A stretch of DNA of 64,000 bases, from contig JAFGKU010000238.1 of the NCBI GenBank assembly GCA_016928415.1, forward strand, positions 1-64,000. Direction: 5' to 3'. The position numbers were made by a program, and so were the translations under genes. Each line of letters opens with the position of its first letter. Position 1 is the stretch's first letter. This document shows, one piece after another, positions 10,593 to 19,720 of the stretch. Under the pieces are notes generated by a model. The model worked only from the letters and a program-made list of their open reading frames with translations, had not been told where the DNA came from and did not search any database. Source of the stretch: Spirochaetales bacterium. Lineage in GTDB: Bacteria; Spirochaetota; Spirochaetia; SZUA-6; JAFGRV01.

Positions 10593-11489
10593 ATGATCCG
10601 GACAAAAAAAGAAACAATAATCAGCATGAGCATCGTTATTCCGTCGTTTATTCTTCTCTGCATCTTTGTGTACGGTTTCATTATCTGGTCCGTAATCACA
10701 TCCCTTTCCAAGTGGGATGGGATCGTTCCTGATTTCACCTTTGTGGGGTTTGCCAATTATGAAAGCCTGTTTCAGAATGTCCGGTTTCAAAACGACCTCT
10801 GGAACACATTTTTCTTTACACTGTTTTTTATTATCCTCAGTATTGTAATCGGGTTTGTCCTGGCACTGCTCATCGACAGGCTTGTGAAGGGCGCCGGGTT
10901 TTTCAAAACCCTTTTTCTCTTTCCCATGGCCATTTCTTTTGTCGTAACCGGTGTGGTCTGGCGATGGATTTTCAGCCCGAGGATGGGCATCAACGCGCTG
11001 GTCAAAATGCTGATTCCCGCGTTCCAGGGCTGGGGATGGTATACGGACCCCAGCCAGTTTCTCGGTTTCCACGTGGCGCTTATTCCCGTTATCATAGCCA
11101 GTTCCTGGCAGTTATCCGGGTACACGATGGCCATGATTTTAGCGGGTTTAAGAGGGATACCCGAGGAAATACTCGAGGCGGTTCAGATTGACGGGGCCAA
11201 TGGCACCCAGACATTTTTCCGCGTCATCGTACCTCTTTTGAAACCGATCATCCTTTCCGCATTGATCGTACTCGGGCACATCTCACTCAAAATATTTGAC
11301 CTGGTTTACACGATGACCGGTGCCGGACCGGCATTTGCCACCGATGTTCCGGGCATATTCATGTTCGAGACCACCTTCCGCGGCAATCATTATGCCGAGG
11401 GGGCCAGTATCGCGATGGTCATGCTGGTGATGGTGGCCTTGGTAATAGGTCCGTATCTCTATAACACACTTAGAAAAGAAAAGAATTGA
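10593..11489 (+). CDS. Carbohydrate ABC transporter permease, MalF type
   Basis: Polytopic; EAA-loop-like IPEEILEAVQIDGANGTQTFFRVIVPLLKP. Confidence 0.92.
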   Translation: MIRTKKETIISMSIVIPSFILLCIFVYGFIIWSVITSLSKWDGIVPDFTFVGFANYESLFQNVRFQNDLWNTFFFTLFFIILSIVIGFVLALLIDRLVKGAGFFKTLFLFPMAISFVVTGVVWRWIFSPRMGINALVKMLIPAFQGWGWYTDPSQFLGFHVALIPVIIASSWQLSGYTMAMILAGLRGIPEEILEAVQIDGANGTQTFFRVIVPLLKPIILSALIVLGHISLKIFDLVYTMTGAGPAFATDVPGIFMFETTFRGNHYAEGASIAMVMLVMVALVIGPYLYNTLRKEKN

Positions 11490-11493
11490 CAGC

Positions 11494-12339
11494 ATGGAAG
11501 CAATAAAAAAAACAAACTGGAACAAAGCACTCACTTTAAGTCTTAAATACCTCGTACTCGTTATATTCGCCTCTTTCTTCCTGCTGCCCATTTACGTATT
11601 GCTGAACACCGGTCTTAAGAGTTTCAAGGAAGTGAATCTCCAGAACATGTGGGCCCTGCCGCAGTCATTTACTCTGGAAGGTTTCGGTACGGCACTGGAG
11701 AAGCTGCTGCCAAACCTCTTTAATTCAGTAATACTGACCGTTCCGGCCGCGCTCATTTCATCCATGCTCGGTTCGCTGAACGGGTACATGCTTTCCAAAT
11801 GGAAATTCAAGGGGGCCAATATAATCTTCATTCTCATGCTTTTCGGTATGTTCATCCCATACCAGAGTATCCTGATTCCGCTTGTCCAGTTCCTGAGTGC
11901 AATCCGTCTTTACGGGAACCTGGGCGGGCTGATGTTTGTCCACATTGTCTACGGGTTGCCCATCACCACCCTCATTTTCAGGAATTATTATACCGACGTA
12001 CCCGACAGCCTTTTGGAAGCTGCCCAAATGGACGGATTGGGAATCATGCAAATTTACTCCAAGATAATTTTTCCCATTTCAATGCCGGCATTCGCCGTTG
12101 TCATTATCTGGCAGTTCACCAATATCTGGAACGAGTTCCTTTTTGCCGTCACGATCACCCAGAACCCGATGTACCAGCCCATCACCGTAGCCCTTCAAAA
12201 CCTGGCCGGAAGCCAGATAGTGGAATGGAACGTGCAGATGGCGGGGGCATTGATTGCCGCGTTGCCGACATTGTTGATTTATCTTTTACTGGGTAAATTC
12301 TTTATACGGGGATTACTCGCCGGGTCTGTAAAAGGCTAA
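11494..12339 (+). CDS. Carbohydrate ABC transporter permease, MalG type
   Basis: Polytopic; VPDSLLEAAQMDGLGIMQIYSKIIFPISMPA. Confidence 0.92.
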   Translation: MEAIKKTNWNKALTLSLKYLVLVIFASFFLLPIYVLLNTGLKSFKEVNLQNMWALPQSFTLEGFGTALEKLLPNLFNSVILTVPAALISSMLGSLNGYMLSKWKFKGANIIFILMLFGMFIPYQSILIPLVQFLSAIRLYGNLGGLMFVHIVYGLPITTLIFRNYYTDVPDSLLEAAQMDGLGIMQIYSKIIFPISMPAFAVVIIWQFTNIWNEFLFAVTITQNPMYQPITVALQNLAGSQIVEWNVQMAGALIAALPTLLIYLLLGKFFIRGLLAGSVKG

Positions 12340-12351
12340 AAGCGGATTTTA

Positions 12352-13857
12352 TTATTCAATATGTTCAACGCATTCCCTTCCCGTGGGGTCAGGGAATATG
12401 TTGCTTACAATAATCGTTTTGCCTTCCTTATCTTTCTTGTGCTTGATTTTCTTTTTCAGTAAAACCGAATTGACAATCTGGGTATTATCTTCGATGATGC
12501 ATCCATATATATAGGAGGAACCCTTGATGCGTACGTTATTTCCGATGTATGTGGGGTCCGTTTCACTGCCTGTTATCCTGACCGGCGTTTCTATCCGCGT
12601 GTCGTTCCCGATAGTGATATTCCCCTTGAGAATATCCTGTTGAAGCACCTCGGAATGCTCTCCAATCAATATTTTCTGGTGTTCATACGTACTCATGTAA
12701 ACGGATTCCCCGATCAATACATTGGCTCCCAGGATGATATTACCCGTAAGGTTGGCATTCTTTTCAATCTCAACCCCTTTATTAAGCCTTACGCCCGGGC
12801 CAAGATAAACCCCTTCACCGATCCTGATGTCAAGCGGGGAATCAGCCTTGTCCATTTCCAGAATATGTTCGACAACTTCATCCGCTATAAAAAAGTTATG
12901 TTTGTCCCTGATGGAGATGATTTTATTCAGCTTGTTGTACACGCGTTCCCTGGCTATTCCCTGCATCTGGTGTAGAACCGCCTTGTCATTAAAGCCGATG
13001 ACGGATTCTATTTCTCCTACAACCGCGCCCTCCACGGTTAACCCGGCCTTGTTGAATAAATAGATGAGGTCAGTCAGGTACATTTCCCCCTGGGCATTGT
13101 CGAATCCAATCTTATCAATATATTCCCTTAAATATTTCCCCTTGTACGCGTAAACCGATGTTCCGAATTCCTTTATTTCCAGGAGTTCCTTCCTGGAAAA
13201 TCCGTATTTCCGGTTTTTAAAATCAATAATATACTTTGCATCGGGATTCAGGGCCAGGATATCCTTATGCTCCAATATTTGTATGATTCTCCCCTTGTCG
13301 TCTCCTGAATCCCTGCCATCCACATCATGGGCCGGAACCCGCACGATACGTCCATAATAATTTTGATCGGGATGACCGGTATAAAGGCCGATGAGCACCA
13401 GCATGTCCGCCTTGCTGCGTTTAAAGTCTTCCATGAACCTTTTAATTGTTTCCGTATTTAACAGTCCCATGTCACCCGGGAAGATGAAAAAATCCCGGTC
13501 AAAGGACGTTTTATTGAGGCTGTCTATGGCAACCTTGACGGCATGCCCCGTTCCCTTTTGTTCCTCTTGAAAAATGAATTTTCGGCCCTTCTTTTGACCA
13601 AGGCATTCGGCAACTTCGGCGGCCTTTATTCCCACAATAACGACCTGGTCCGAACTCTGGAGCCCTTCAATGGCAGCCTTACAAACCCGCGCAACAGTGG
13701 GAACACCCCATATCTTATGAAGCATTTTAGACCTGTTGCTTTTAATCCGTTTTCCATGGCCCGCAGAAAGAATGATAGAAACCGGTGAGATAGAACCGGT
13801 AAAAGGAGAAGAAAGCCGGGTTAATTCTTTTTCCAATCCCTTATTTTTCCTGTTCAA
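12352..13857 (-). CDS. GlmU-like sugar nucleotidyltransferase with degenerate left-handed beta-helix domain
   Basis: SIILSAGHGKRIKSNRSKMLHKIWGVPTVARV and EQKGTGHAV resemble the GlmU uridyltransferase domain; hexapeptide-like repeats follow but the canonical acetyltransferase segment (NFVE-like) is not seen. Confidence 0.75.
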   Translation of the reverse strand: MNRKNKGLEKELTRLSSPFTGSISPVSIILSAGHGKRIKSNRSKMLHKIWGVPTVARVCKAAIEGLQSSDQVVIVGIKAAEVAECLGQKKGRKFIFQEEQKGTGHAVKVAIDSLNKTSFDRDFFIFPGDMGLLNTETIKRFMEDFKRSKADMLVLIGLYTGHPDQNYYGRIVRVPAHDVDGRDSGDDKGRIIQILEHKDILALNPDAKYIIDFKNRKYGFSRKELLEIKEFGTSVYAYKGKYLREYIDKIGFDNAQGEMYLTDLIYLFNKAGLTVEGAVVGEIESVIGFNDKAVLHQMQGIARERVYNKLNKIISIRDKHNFFIADEVVEHILEMDKADSPLDIRIGEGVYLGPGVRLNKGVEIEKNANLTGNIILGANVLIGESVYMSTYEHQKILIGEHSEVLQQDILKGNITIGNDTRIETPVRITGSETDPTYIGNNVRIKGSSYIYGCIIEDNTQIVNSVLLKKKIKHKKDKEGKTIIVSNIFPDPTGRECVEHIE

Positions 13858-13924
13858 AACCGAATGCCTCCTGTCTGTTACCTATATCGGCATGAGTATA
13901 CCAGCATTTAAGGCATTTGAAAAC

Positions 13925-13956
13925 AAGGGCAATCCCCGGAAACGGGAATTGCCCTT
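13925..13956 (-). terminator. Hairpin, possible terminator or processing element
   Basis: AAGGGCAATCCCCG-GAAA-CGGGAATTGCCCTT: 14-bp stem with one mismatch; followed on the minus strand by TTGTTTTC. Confidence 0.55.
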
Positions 13957-13980
13957 AAAAATAATATATTTCAGAGGCGC

Positions 13981-15972
13981 TTAGTTCATGTTTTTTATTT
14001 TTTCAATGATATCCGTTGCCGATTTCTCGATATCCCTGGAATCACCCTGCAGAGATTTTACGAATTTATCGTTTTCATACGTACCTCTCACCGCCTGGAA
14101 ATCCCGGGTTTTCGTTTCCTCATCGCCGTCGATTCCAAATCCGATCATCGCGCTCTGGTCATATTCCTTTGTTGCATCTTTCAAAATCATGTTATTCAAT
14201 TTGACGCAGTTTGCTTTCCAATCCGAAACGATCTGTATGAGGTTGTCCCTGCTTATCGATTCAATGGAGATTCCGTAGGTCTGTTCAATGAGCTTCAGGC
14301 AGTACGCCAGTTCATTTTCCGTATAATCATCATACAGCGACTTGAGTTTCTGCCCGAGTTTTTCAAGATCGGTAACTTCTCCGCTGGATATTGTATGGAC
14401 AAGGTCTTCCATTGCCTTACGGGTCATTAAAAGTCCCGCCATATCCACCCATTCATCATTCGCCTTTTCCTTTATCCGGACCAGGGAATCAATAAACCCT
14501 TTGAGCTTGGAACCGTTGGTGAGTTTTTCGATGTAATCGGAAAGACAATTGCCGATGAAAATCCTGATGCCCAGGTCATAGTACTTTGCACAGGTCTTAA
14601 GCATCAGGCGCCTGATGGCAATCCCCTTGTATGTGACGAATTCCAGTTCCTTGTTTGCCTTTTCTTTCAGTTCAAGAAGGATATTTCTCCCCCTTACCAT
14701 CTTTGCAACGGTATACGGGCTGTAAAGGTTGAAATGAATCAAGTCCAGTTTATCAGGGTCCTGACGCCTGTCCCGGTTAGGCCATTTCGAACTATCCCGA
14801 CGCGTTCCCACGGTGAGCAGGTTCATGGCCGGTGTTAAAACGCTTTTTCCTTCTTCCTCTGAAATATAGGAGAAGGGTAGATCGGAAGTATCAAAATTAG
14901 TATAGTGTTTACCGATCACCGCCGTGAAAGCACCTATCCGGCAGGGCCACAGCATGTAAGAGAAAGAACCCGTTTTCGAGCCTCTCTCCAGTATACCCTG
15001 GTGCAGCGGTCCCAGCTTGTACATATGATTGCTCTGGTTTGTCCCGCTTCCAGCGTTGTAAAAGGAAAACAGGCCGGCGATCATCAGCGTTGACTTATGG
15101 TGCGTAACGGTATATGGCCCGGCGAACAGGGAGCAGGCTTCCCCGTGAAATCCTTCGCAATTGGCAAAAAAGGCCGAATTTTCAGCCGAGTACTGCTTGC
15201 CCAGTTTTACTCCCTGGCCCACGAAACACTTGTCAAGAATAACCGAACCGTCTACTTTGGAGCCTGAAAGAACGATGAAGTGCCTGGCAATAACCCCGTC
15301 ACCAATGGTAACGGGATCATCCTTGCAACTGCCGACCGTACCTTCATCCAGAACCGACGCTCCCTGCACTGTTGCATAAGGACCGAAGTTTACATTTCTA
15401 ATACGGTTCGAGTTGAGTATCGAGCATCCCTCGCTGATCGTACCTTTTTCAGACGTCTGTTCCGACACATAACGGTCTATCATATCCGAAAGCTTCTTCT
15501 GGAGCTTGTTATCATGCCTGTACAGCACGGATAAATAGGCGGTCTGGCTGGATAATCTGTCGAATATTTTCAGACCTCTCCCGCCGCCTTCATTCAGCAC
15601 ATCTATTTCGACACCGTTTCCAAAATTCGTCTTACCTTCGACATACAGCATGCCTACTGAATCAATGACGACATTCCCCGCCACTTCGTAATTGGCCAGG
15701 TACCCGACCGTGGACACGAGGCTGTTATCGCCTATCGTGCTGTTATGAACACGGCTTGAATAGATGCCCGATTTTACCTCCATTCCGCCGGCAAACGCAA
15801 CTTTCGCGTCAAAAACGCCCAACCTGACCGTGCCGGAAAAAGAGACATCCTTGATCCTCTCCGGATGGAACGGTTCCATTACCTGTACGGCCTTCCAGTC
15901 GGGAGCACTGCACCCCTGGCTTTCAAGCTGTTCAATTTCTTTTTTATGAAGTTCTCTGTAACTCATTATCAA
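13981..15972 (-). CDS. DUF4954-like protein with left-handed beta-helix (hexapeptide) character
   Basis: Repeated IGDxxx/VxxG hexapeptide-like stretches plus SNHMYKLGPLHQGILERGSKTGSFSYMLWPCRIGAFTAVIGKHY...DTSDLPFSYI, recalled as typical of the DUF4954 family. Confidence 0.65.
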   Translation of the reverse strand: MIMSYRELHKKEIEQLESQGCSAPDWKAVQVMEPFHPERIKDVSFSGTVRLGVFDAKVAFAGGMEVKSGIYSSRVHNSTIGDNSLVSTVGYLANYEVAGNVVIDSVGMLYVEGKTNFGNGVEIDVLNEGGGRGLKIFDRLSSQTAYLSVLYRHDNKLQKKLSDMIDRYVSEQTSEKGTISEGCSILNSNRIRNVNFGPYATVQGASVLDEGTVGSCKDDPVTIGDGVIARHFIVLSGSKVDGSVILDKCFVGQGVKLGKQYSAENSAFFANCEGFHGEACSLFAGPYTVTHHKSTLMIAGLFSFYNAGSGTNQSNHMYKLGPLHQGILERGSKTGSFSYMLWPCRIGAFTAVIGKHYTNFDTSDLPFSYISEEEGKSVLTPAMNLLTVGTRRDSSKWPNRDRRQDPDKLDLIHFNLYSPYTVAKMVRGRNILLELKEKANKELEFVTYKGIAIRRLMLKTCAKYYDLGIRIFIGNCLSDYIEKLTNGSKLKGFIDSLVRIKEKANDEWVDMAGLLMTRKAMEDLVHTISSGEVTDLEKLGQKLKSLYDDYTENELAYCLKLIEQTYGISIESISRDNLIQIVSDWKANCVKLNNMILKDATKEYDQSAMIGFGIDGDEETKTRDFQAVRGTYENDKFVKSLQGDSRDIEKSATDIIEKIKNMN

Positions 15973-15975
15973 TTC

Positions 15976-16785
15976 CTATAGTTTGGGCAGGTTTGAAATA
16001 TTTTCGTGTTCTATATCCTTGAAGTATTTGACAGTGCCTACCCTCAAATCCATTGTCGACTCATCATCACAGATGATCATAGCTTTTTTATGCATCTGGA
16101 TGGCGGATACCGTCCACATATGGTTTACCCCTTCTTCAACGACCATTTTCAGGGCCGTCGCCTTTGGATACCCATTGATAAGGATAACCACCTCTTCGGA
16201 ATCGGTGACCGTTCCTACGCCGACTGTCAATGCCGTCTTGGGCACCTTGTTCAGATCATTGTCAAAGAACCTTGAATTCGCCTTGATCGTGTCAAATGTG
16301 AGCGTTTTTACACGGGTCCGGGAAGCGAGGGATGAACCCGGTTCGTTGAACGCTATGTGGCCGTCCGGGCCAATACCGCCCAGGAAAAGCTGAATGCCTC
16401 CCGCTTTTTTTATTCTTTCCTCGTACCCTTCGCATTCCGCATCCAGGTCCCTGGCATTGCCATCGAGGATATTGACATTTTCCCTGGGAATATCTATGTG
16501 GCTGAACAGATGCTGCCACATGAAGTAATGGTAGCTCTGTGGATGATCTTCCGGTATACCGACATATTCATCCATGTTGAACGTTATGACGTTCTGGAAG
16601 GAAACCTTGCCTTCCTTGTGCAGCGCCACCAGGTTCTGGTAAGTGCCGATCGGGGAGGAGCCCGTGGGAAGACCCAATACAAACGGTTTGCTCTGGGTGG
16701 GATTAAACTCCTTTATTCTCTCCGCTATATAATAAGCGGCCCATTTGCTCATCTGCGCGTAGTTTTGGTGGATTATCAATCTCAT
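15976..16785 (-). CDS. nagB: Glucosamine-6-phosphate deaminase
   Basis: [65 protein letters not shown]. Confidence 0.96.
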   Translation of the reverse strand: MRLIIHQNYAQMSKWAAYYIAERIKEFNPTQSKPFVLGLPTGSSPIGTYQNLVALHKEGKVSFQNVITFNMDEYVGIPEDHPQSYHYFMWQHLFSHIDIPRENVNILDGNARDLDAECEGYEERIKKAGGIQLFLGGIGPDGHIAFNEPGSSLASRTRVKTLTFDTIKANSRFFDNDLNKVPKTALTVGVGTVTDSEEVVILINGYPKATALKMVVEEGVNHMWTVSAIQMHKKAMIICDDESTMDLRVGTVKYFKDIEHENISNLPKL

Positions 16786-16809
16786 TTTTCTCTCCTTTGT
16801 TATTTTCGC

Positions 16810-18945
16810 TTAAAGCATTATTTTCGTATCCGCCACATAACAGCCCTCGTTCCGGTTCTGCACAATAAGCGGATTAATATCCAGTTCCTTGATTTCGGGA
16901 CAATCAACGGCCAGTTGTGAGAGCCGCTGGATGCATGCGATTATACTTTCAACATCCTTTTTCGTTCTTCCGCGGATGCCGTCCAAAAGCGGGAAGCCTT
17001 TTATTTCGTGAAGCAGGTCTTTTATCTGGGTTTTATCGCACGGAATGACCTTGAAACTCACATCCTTGAATACCTCTACAAATATGCCTCCCAACCCGAA
17101 CATGATCACATGGCCGAAGGCAGCGTCTCTTTTCAGCCCGAGAATGACCTCTTCGCCATTCTTCACCATTTTTTGAACGAGGATTCCTTTTATCTGGGCT
17201 TTCGGCATTTTTTCCTTGCAGTTTGCAAGAATACCGGCATACGCTTTCTTTGCTTCCTCGGCATTGTTTATATTAAGCTGGACACCGCCCACATCGAATT
17301 TATGCACAATATCTTCCGACATAACCTTCATGACAACCGGGTAACCGATCTTGTCGCCCAGCGCCGCCGCTTCTTCCTTTGAATTGGCAAGGCCATGCGG
17401 AAGCACGGGCAGTTTATACGCCTCAAGGACCTTGACCGCTTCCTCTTCCGGTAAATACGTCCGGCCCTTGCTTGCGGCTTCCTTTAGAATTGCCGATGCG
17501 GCATCTTTATCGATGTCCGAGAAGGGAACGAACGCTTCATCTTTAATGGCCAGGCTGGAGCCGAATTTGTACGTTGTGGCAAACGACTGGCACATGTCTT
17601 CAGGAATGGAGTAATGCGGAATATGATTCTTTTCCAGCACGTGAATGCCTTCCATTACATCCATTTCACCCATAAAAGAGGCATATACCGGTTTGGTAAA
17701 ACCCCTCGATATGTTGCAGATTTCTTCGGCAATTGTCTTGATTTCGGTCATGGATTGCGGGGTTAAAATTACGAGCGCCCCGTCCACATCGGGATCGGAT
17801 AAAGAGGCTGACAATGCGGCATTATACCTGTCCGCCCGTGCATCACCGATCACGTCTACAGGGTTCTTGATGTTCGCCGTTACGGGAAGGCTTTTTTTAA
17901 ACGTCCTGGTTGTTTCCTCCGAAAACCTGGCCAGCGTCAAACCTTCCTTGATGGCCTTGTCCGTGGCAAGAACACCGGGCCCGCCGGCATTGGTGATGAT
18001 CGCAATTTTATTGCTTGCCGGTATCGGCTGATATGAAAAAGCGATCGCGTAATTGAACATTTCCTCTATTGTATTGCAACGGATAATACCGGCCTGTTTA
18101 AAGGCGGCATTACAGACTTCATCACTGCCCGCAAGAGATCCGGTATGCGATGCGGCGGCTAAAGCACCTTCATTCGTCCGGCCCGACTTCAACGCGAGGA
18201 TCGGTTTTCCCGTTTCACGGATAATCGTACGTGCCGCCTCCATTAAAGCGCGGCCGTTACTCACTTCTTCCAGGTAAAGCAGGATGACCTTGGTCTTCGG
18301 ATCATCCTTCAAATAATAAAGGAGATCGATTTCCGAAACATCCGCCTTATTGCCGAAACTTACAAATTTTGAAAATCCGATATTTTTGGCATACGCGTAA
18401 TCCAAAACAGCGGTACAGAGGGCTCCGCTCTGTGAAAGAAACGCGATGGACCCTTCCGCCGGCATCCTTCGTGCAAAGGATGCATTGAAATGACAATACG
18501 GATCCGTATTAATGACTCCCAGGCAATTCGGGCCGATAAAGGAAATACCGTATTTATCGGCAATCGCCTTCACTTCCTGCTCCCTCTTGAGACCCACTTC
18601 TCCGACCTCTTTGAAGCCGGCGGAAATAATGATCATGGATTTGACCCCTTTTTGACCGCATTGTTCCATCGCCAGATTACAAACAGAACTCGGGAAAACC
18701 AGCACAGCCATGTCTACTTCTTCCTGAATGTCAATGACGTACTTATAGGCTTTCACTCCGGAAATTGAGGGTTCTTTGGGACTTACAGGGTACACGACAC
18801 CCTGAAAATTGTCTTTTAGAATATTATAAAAAATATCATGGGGAACCGTTCCTTTTACGCGGTTCGATCCGACAACAGCAACGGATTTCGGGTAGAAAAT
18901 ACCTTCAATTTGCTCCCTGGTTTTTCTGGTACCACTATTACTCAC
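16810..18945 (-). CDS. ADP-forming acetate/acyl-CoA synthetase, fused alpha-beta form
   Basis: N-terminal CoA-binding and succinyl-CoA-ligase-like domains (SGALCTAVLDYA, AASHTGSLAGSD) and C-terminal ATP-grasp domain (IGYPVVMKVMSEDIVHKFDVGGVQLNI). Confidence 0.92.
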   Translation of the reverse strand: MSNSGTRKTREQIEGIFYPKSVAVVGSNRVKGTVPHDIFYNILKDNFQGVVYPVSPKEPSISGVKAYKYVIDIQEEVDMAVLVFPSSVCNLAMEQCGQKGVKSMIIISAGFKEVGEVGLKREQEVKAIADKYGISFIGPNCLGVINTDPYCHFNASFARRMPAEGSIAFLSQSGALCTAVLDYAYAKNIGFSKFVSFGNKADVSEIDLLYYLKDDPKTKVILLYLEEVSNGRALMEAARTIIRETGKPILALKSGRTNEGALAAASHTGSLAGSDEVCNAAFKQAGIIRCNTIEEMFNYAIAFSYQPIPASNKIAIITNAGGPGVLATDKAIKEGLTLARFSEETTRTFKKSLPVTANIKNPVDVIGDARADRYNAALSASLSDPDVDGALVILTPQSMTEIKTIAEEICNISRGFTKPVYASFMGEMDVMEGIHVLEKNHIPHYSIPEDMCQSFATTYKFGSSLAIKDEAFVPFSDIDKDAASAILKEAASKGRTYLPEEEAVKVLEAYKLPVLPHGLANSKEEAAALGDKIGYPVVMKVMSEDIVHKFDVGGVQLNINNAEEAKKAYAGILANCKEKMPKAQIKGILVQKMVKNGEEVILGLKRDAAFGHVIMFGLGGIFVEVFKDVSFKVIPCDKTQIKDLLHEIKGFPLLDGIRGRTKKDVESIIACIQRLSQLAVDCPEIKELDINPLIVQNRNEGCYVADTKIML

Positions 18946-18947
18946 AT

Positions 18948-19199
18948 CTAGTTCCTTTCGTCTACTAAAGATTTTATAAAGTCAACGGCTGCGGCGACAC
19001 TCTGTACATCCAGAGCCTTGTCCTCCTCCATTTCCACGTCAAATTCCTCTTCGAACGCGGCAACGAGCTGCATGCTCTGCATGGAATCGGCACCAAGGTC
19101 AAAAATAAAATTGGCATCTGAACTGATTTCGGCCTCATTTATCTTCAGAACCCTCGCAATCACTCCCTTAACTTTTGTTTCAACTTCTGATCTTTCCAT
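18948..19199 (-). CDS. acpP: Acyl carrier protein
   Basis: Acidic 83-aa protein with phosphopantetheine site LGADSMQSMQLVAAFEEEF. Confidence 0.93.
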   Translation of the reverse strand: MERSEVETKVKGVIARVLKINEAEISSDANFIFDLGADSMQSMQLVAAFEEEFDVEMEEDKALDVQSVAAAVDFIKSLVDERN

Positions 19200-19407
19200 A
19201 GATTCCTCCTAAGTATTCATAAAAATTAATATATAATGTTGGTTGATTGATTCACTCAACTTATATTACCATGCATTCAATGCACTGTCAAGAAAAAATA
19301 ATTATTTTTTTATGAATAATAATAAATTCAATTTTAAAGAAATGTAAACCTCATTTGGGGGTATAATTTCGTAGCAGTAAATAAAAAATTATTGTATATT
19401 TGGATGT

Positions 19408-19638
19408 ATGGTTGAATATGAAGATATGACGCCTGAGGAAAGAGACCGTCTTATTTACCTCGTCCTGAGTGAAGATGCCCTGAAAGCTATCGTTCTCATC
19501 ATGAAAAAAAAATACGGTCCGGATGTTACGACAGACCAGGTAATGCGGTTTGCCTTCAAGGTGGCAAGAAACAGAATGATCCCCGCCCATTTAAAAAAAA
19601 AGCCCCCAAAAAAAGTCCCGGATAAATCTGATCGATAA
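19408..19638 (+). CDS. Small hypothetical protein (76 aa)
   Basis: ORF with protein-like composition, but no clear RBS or family. Confidence 0.35.
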   Translation: MVEYEDMTPEERDRLIYLVLSEDALKAIVLIMKKKYGPDVTTDQVMRFAFKVARNRMIPAHLKKKPPKKVPDKSDR

Positions 19639-19720
19639 TCCTGATTTCGCAGCGGTAAAATATATTACTCCTGTTTTTACCGCAGTACATGTATTTGTTA
19701 TGTTTTTACCGTATTAATAT

